Assembly: GCA_027487385.1 (NCBI GenBank)
Contig: JAIYDS010000205.1
Location: 1-64,000, forward strand
Source: Acetobacteraceae bacterium
GTDB taxonomy: Bacteria > Pseudomonadota > Alphaproteobacteria > Acetobacterales > Acetobacteraceae
Direction of reading: 5' to 3'
Length of the DNA stretch: 64,000 nt
Part shown: in pieces, positions 60,184 through 64,000 of the stretch
Layout of the letters: each line of letters starts with the position of its first letter
How positions within the stretch are numbered: the stretch's first letter is position 1
Made by a program: the position numbers and the translations under genes
The notes under the pieces: generated by a model
Database searches by the model: none
Told to the model about the DNA's origin: nothing
Seen by the model: the letters and a program-made list of their open reading frames with translations, nothing else

Positions 60184-60387
60184 TCACCGCCCCTTGGGGC
60201 GCCGGGGCGGGCTCGTCCGGCCCAGGGCGTGGGTCCAGAACTGCTCGACATTCCGAGTGGCCGTGGCGACGATCTCGCATTGCTGGCGCCGGACCTCGGC
60301 CGTGATCATCCCGTGGCCTGTATTGGCCATGCGGTGGGCCGCGCTGAGCCAAAGGCTCATGAAGGGATTGCGTGGGACGCGCGGCAT
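60184..60387 (-). CDS. Small protein (67 aa), phasin-like context, directly upstream of the PHB depolymerase
   Basis: MPRVPRNPFMSLWLSAAHRMANTGHGMITAEVRRQQCEIVATATRNVEQFWTHALG; stop adjacent to the GTG start of the esterase. Confidence 0.6.
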   Translation of the reverse strand: MPRVPRNPFMSLWLSAAHRMANTGHGMITAEVRRQQCEIVATATRNVEQFWTHALGRTSPPRRPKGR

Positions 60388-60467
60388 GGCGGGGACTTTC
60401 CTGTGGATTGGCAGCGGAACGCCGGGGCCGGCCCCGCGTTGCATCCATCGGGCGGGATGGGTTCAGC

Positions 60468-60580
60468 TCAGCGGCCGCCGGCGCTGACCCGCCAGACCGT
60501 GTTGCCGGCATCATCCGCCACCAGCAGCCCGCCAGGCCGATCGGGCTGACGCCCATGGATGGAGCGCTCCATCGCCATCG
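60468..60580 (-). pseudogene. C-terminal remnant of a sorbosone/PQQ-type sugar dehydrogenase
   Basis: Frame reads HGRQPDRPGGLLVADDAGNTVWRVSAGGR*, a characteristic C-terminal strand, with no upstream body. Confidence 0.5.
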
Positions 60581-60751
60581 TTGGGCCTCCCGTGCGTCGC
60601 AATCTCCGTCGTTCCACGCGATGTCGCCTGGACGTCGCGCGGCAGCGGTGTGCGGGTGGCCCGCCAATCGGACGGCAAGCGCCGGGTCATGTCAGCGGCC
60701 TTTCGGCCTTGGGCCACGCGCTGCGTCGTCGCGCGGCCCCCGGGCAGAGGC

Positions 60752-61432
60752 TCAGCCCTGGCGCGTTTCGTTCTCCGGGCGGGCGCCGCTGATGTTGGTC
60801 CCCGCACCGTGCTCCAACCCACGGCCCGCCATGGTGCCAGACGGATTGCCGGGCCTGCCGTCACGCCGGCCTTCCACCAGGGTACGGCCATCATCGTGGT
60901 AGCCGGTCCAGCCCGCGGCGCGGTACTCGGCCTCACGGGCGCCGATATCCACTGATGCATGGCGCGCGAGGACGGTGGCGGCCTGGGTGCTGCGCACCTC
61001 CTCGGCGCGGATGGTCACGATCGTGCCGCCGCGCCGCACGCCTTCGGCGAAGACCTCCGCTTCCTTCGCATCGACACCGGCCTCGGCGAAGGAGCCGATC
61101 AGGCCACCTGCCGCTGCGCCCGCGCCGGCACCTGTCAGCAGCGCCACCAGCCAGCCTGCGGCCACGATCGGACCCACACCTGGGATGGCCAGGACGCCAA
61201 GCCCAGCCAGGAGGCCCACACCTCCGCCCAGCACGGTGCCGAGTGACGCACCGACTTCGGTGGACGCGTCAGCGATGGTGGCGCCGTGCGAGGCGTCCGC
61301 CGGAGCACCCGGCGTATTGTTGCTCATGATGCTGACCTCGTCGGGCGAAAAACCTGCTGCCTCCAGGTCGCGCACCGCGTCAACGGCGTGGGCATGGGTG
61401 TCAAAGAGCCTGGTCTGGGTGCGTGTTGTCAT
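60752..61432 (-). CDS. General stress protein with glycine-zipper region and C-terminal DGRPGNPSGT motif
   Basis: TRLFDTHAHAVDAVRDLEAAGFSPDEVSIMSNN; Gly/Ala-rich centre; C-term DGRPGNPSGTMAGRGLEHGAGTNISGARP. Confidence 0.75.
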   Translation of the reverse strand: MTTRTQTRLFDTHAHAVDAVRDLEAAGFSPDEVSIMSNNTPGAPADASHGATIADASTEVGASLGTVLGGGVGLLAGLGVLAIPGVGPIVAAGWLVALLTGAGAGAAAGGLIGSFAEAGVDAKEAEVFAEGVRRGGTIVTIRAEEVRSTQAATVLARHASVDIGAREAEYRAAGWTGYHDDGRTLVEGRRDGRPGNPSGTMAGRGLEHGAGTNISGARPENETRQG

Positions 61433-61530
61433 TCGCGAAATTCCTTGATGGGGATTGTCAAAGCCCGTGGCGGGCAGACGGTGCTGGCTGCAAGGGTGCC
61501 GCCAGTCCCATCTGTCCGGCGCGATGCGCC

Positions 61531-62022
61531 TCAGCGCGGCGGCGGCGTCGTGCCGGGCGAGCCCGCAGGGCCCATGGCGCCGGAGCGCAGCGTGGCAACT
61601 CCCGCACCGGCCGCGATATGGCCGTGGAAGTCCATGGCCAGATCGGTGGCCATGCCGTTGCGGGTGCCGCGCGCACGCCAGAAGCCTGCTTCATCCTTGG
61701 ACAACCCCTGGACGCCGCTGAAGCCCGCCGCTTCGAAGCGGCCCTTTGCCTGGCTCTCCGTGAAGCTGTTCGCGCCGGCCTCGAGCGTGGCGGCTTCGAC
61801 GATGATCGAAGGCGTGGTCGTGACGAGCGGCGTCACGGTGGCCGGCGCGGCGGCGCGCGGCATGGTGTTCTGGACCGGCGGGATGGCGACGGACGGGATG
61901 GCGGGCGCCATGCTGCTTGGCGGTGCCGCGGGTGCGGTCTGCGCCCAGGCGCCCGAGCCCGCGGCGAGAGTGCCGATGATGAGAAGTCCAAGTGTTCCGG
62001 CGCGCATGATGACTGAATCCAT
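61531..62022 (-). CDS. Secreted hypothetical protein with PepSY-like region
   Basis: Signal peptide LGLLIIGTLAAGSGAWAQ; FTESQAKGRFEAAGFSGVQGLSKDEAGFWRARGTRNGMATDLAMDFHGHI. Confidence 0.6.
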   Translation of the reverse strand: MDSVIMRAGTLGLLIIGTLAAGSGAWAQTAPAAPPSSMAPAIPSVAIPPVQNTMPRAAAPATVTPLVTTTPSIIVEAATLEAGANSFTESQAKGRFEAAGFSGVQGLSKDEAGFWRARGTRNGMATDLAMDFHGHIAAGAGVATLRSGAMGPAGSPGTTPPPR

Positions 62023-62499
62023 TCGCTGTTATGACGAGTGCCACATCATTTTCCACGCACTCGGATTGAGGAACGACGCGGTTGGGGGAAGGTTGCATGG
62101 CGCAGGCGCTTCGCCTGGCCGTGATGCTCGCCTCTGCCCCCCGCCGCGCGCCGCTCACCGGAGCGATGGCCCATAGGCGGAGTGGGCGGGTGTCGCCCGG
62201 CGAGCCCTCGGAATCTCCGCCGCCCGGGCCCCTGGGCGGCGCGCGCAATCGCCGCCTCCAGCTCCGCGCCCAGCAGGATGAAATGGACAATGTCATGGAG
62301 CGAGGTGAGCAACGCCTCGGTCGCCCCACATGCGCCACAGGTCCTATGGTGGCTCGCGAAATGGGTGACATGGGGCGAGAGAGTCGAGGCGGCGGCGGCC
62401 CGGGCGGTGGAGTGTCGCGGTCGCAAGCTGTCCCGAGACCAGCAGCCAGGCAAAGGAGGCCGCTCGCAGCAGCAGAGCATCCCGCGTCGGGTGCCTTGC

Positions 62500-62990
62500 C
62501 GCCTGATGACGCACCACGGTCTTCGACAGCTGGAACCGTTGGAGCCAGCGCGGGCTCTGGCAGGAAATCTTCGCGGCACTCGCCGGTTACGCCGATTCAC
62601 CCGACGTCACGATGATCCAAAAAACTCTACGGTGAAGGTGCACCGCTCGGCCGCAGGCGCCAGAAAGGGGGCAAAGGCGACCCCTGCCACCCAGGGGCCG
62701 GCCGCTCGCGCGGCGGGCGGACCCCCCAAGATCCATGCGCGCTGCGATGGCAAGCCCGCCAGCACACCATACTGCTGGCCGGCGGCAGTATTGCCGACAT
62801 CACCACAGCCGCCAGACTGGCTTCGGCGGCGCCAACACCCGCCGAGCTATCCGGCGAAAGCGACTCCGACGCCATCCATCTGCGCCGCCTCCTCGCCGCA
62901 AGCGGGACCGTCATCCTCGGCACGGAACGTCCTCGCCGCCATCTGCCTGGTCTCAACCATCACCGATTGGGCGCCATTGAAGCCGTACCC
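62500..62990 (+). pseudogene. Degenerate IS5-family transposase remnant
   Basis: Frame fragments LWQEIFAALAGYADSPDVTMI, TVKVHRSAAG, PPKIHARCDGKP, ADITTAARLASAAPTPAELSGESDSDAIHLRRLLAASGTVILGTERPRR across shifted frames. Confidence 0.65.
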
Positions 62991-63052
62991 TATTCTGGTG
63001 CAATCCTACGCATGCTGACGGTAAAGCAAAGACCACCCCCTCAAACTCCCCG

Positions 63053-63140
63053 GCAGGGAACTCGTTCCCTGCACCCCTATTTGTTGGAGATGCAAGAACC
63101 TACGGTTCTTGCCGGGGCGCCCGAGGGGCAGCGCCCCTCG
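63053..63140. repeat. Three consecutive perfect hairpins
   Basis: GCAGGGAAC-TC-GTTCCCTGC (63053-63072), GCAAGAACC-TAC-GGTTCTTGC (63092-63112), CGAGGGGC-AGC-GCCCCTCG (63122-63140). Confidence 0.75.
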
Positions 63141-63148
63141 GTCCACCC

Positions 63149-64000
63149 TCACCCCCAGCGCTGCCGATAACTCCAGGCATTCAACAACGTCAGGTTCCAC
63201 CTTCCGGCATTCTCATCCGCGCGCCCCTGGCTCTGCCGTTCCAGATGCACCAGCACCGCGCGGTCTTCCATCACGCAGGTGAGGCCCGCTTCGGTCAGGC
63301 GCGTGCAGAGATCCGCATCCTCGAAATCACCGATCACATAATCGGGGTCGAAGCCGCCGAAGCGTTCCGCCACCTCGCGCCGCAGGGCGAGGCAGGCGCC
63401 GGTCAGCGCCTCCACCACGCGCGGCTCGGCGGCGGGCGGCGTGGGGCGCAGGCCCTTGCCGGGGTGCTCGGGGAAGCGCCAGCCGGCCGGGCCGGGCTGC
63501 ATCTTCATGCCGCCATGCTGCAGGCTGCCATCGGGGAAAAGCAGCCGCGCGCCGGCCGCGCCAACGCCCTCCGGTGCCACTGCCGCCACCAGAAGGTCCA
63601 GCCAATCCGTGCCCTGCGGGAAGACATCGGCATTGACGAAGACCACCACCCCGCCCCGCGCCGCCTTGAGGCCGAGATTGCTGGCCGGGCCGAAGCCGCG
63701 GGATTCGGCGGGCAGGATCAGCCGCATCGGCAGGGCGAAGCGGTCCCAGAGGGATTGCGCCAGCGTGATCGCCGCCTCGCGCCGGGGCGGGTCGTCCAGC
63801 ACCAGGATGATTTCGTCCCCCGCCATGCGGCAGGCGGTGAAAAGGGCGATCTGCACCGGCAGCATGTCCAGCCGGCCATGCAGCGGGATGATGAGGCTGG
63901 CGCGCGGCGCGTCCGGAGCAGGGCCGAAGCTGCGCTCCTCCACCAGCATCGGCCGGTTGAGCCGTTCGCGGTGCAGCGCGACCAAGGCGGGGCCCAGCAC
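63149..64000 (-). CDS. GT2-like glycosyltransferase, truncated by window edge
   Basis: ASLIIPLHGRLDMLPVQIALF; VVVFVNADVFPQGTDWLDLLV; EALTGACLALRREVAERFGGFDPDYVIGDFEDADLCTRL. Confidence 0.88.
   Translation of the reverse strand: MLGPALVALHRERLNRPMLVEERSFGPAPDAPRASLIIPLHGRLDMLPVQIALFTACRMAGDEIILVLDDPPRREAAITLAQSLWDRFALPMRLILPAESRGFGPASNLGLKAARGGVVVFVNADVFPQGTDWLDLLVAAVAPEGVGAAGARLLFPDGSLQHGGMKMQPGPAGWRFPEHPGKGLRPTPPAAEPRVVEALTGACLALRREVAERFGGFDPDYVIGDFEDADLCTRLTEAGLTCVMEDRAVLVHLERQSQGRADENAGRWNLTLLNAWSYRQRWG

Noticed and set aside
62046-62600. Overlapping ORFs on both strands upstream of the IS5 remnant
   Set aside because: No conserved domains; overlaps on several frames, best explained as decayed DNA
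1-64000. CRISPR arrays, rRNA or complete tRNA genes
   Set aside because: No regularly spaced direct repeats and no recognisable rRNA/tRNA sequence seen on either strand

Overview
High-GC alphaproteobacterial chromosome segment; gene content suggests Acetobacteraceae-like (inference). Order: (1) 3' part of ftsA and complete ftsZ. (2) A recombinase island directly 3' of ftsZ: a translationally coupled minus-strand operon of two tyrosine recombinases (one split by an apparent 1-nt frameshift) and a large serine recombinase, with an HTH/excisionase-like gene, followed by decayed IS3-type DNA. (3) A ~39 kb exosortase A (XrtA)/PEP-CTERM exopolysaccharide locus: a PEP-CTERM protein, exosortase, the system-associated glycosyltransferase, FemAB-like protein, deacetylase, ATPase, outer-membrane protein, autokinase, chain-length and export proteins, then divergently the initiating sugar transferase, PrsK/PrsR/PrsT-like proteins, O-glycosylation ligase, amidotransferase, flippase, many glycosyltransferases and GNAT-like proteins. 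(4) A 1409-aa CheB-CheR-kinase-receiver-LuxR hybrid, an XRE regulator, and a 1023-aa protein whose N-terminal two-thirds is a full-length paralogue of a protein inside the XrtA locus, extended by three CBM60-like repeats. (5) A tail of small stress-type genes, a PHB-depolymerase-like esterase, IS5-type and dehydrogenase remnants, and a partial glycosyltransferase. Main leads: the paralogous secreted-protein family with a leader hairpin covering the Shine-Dalgarno, a good sigma-54 promoter match on the only PEP-CTERM gene, the Tyr-Tyr-Ser recombinase trio, the one-polypeptide chemosensory phosphorelay, and a short Gly/Pro-rich motif shared between otherwise unrelated proteins. All family assignments come from reading motifs by eye; no searches were run.
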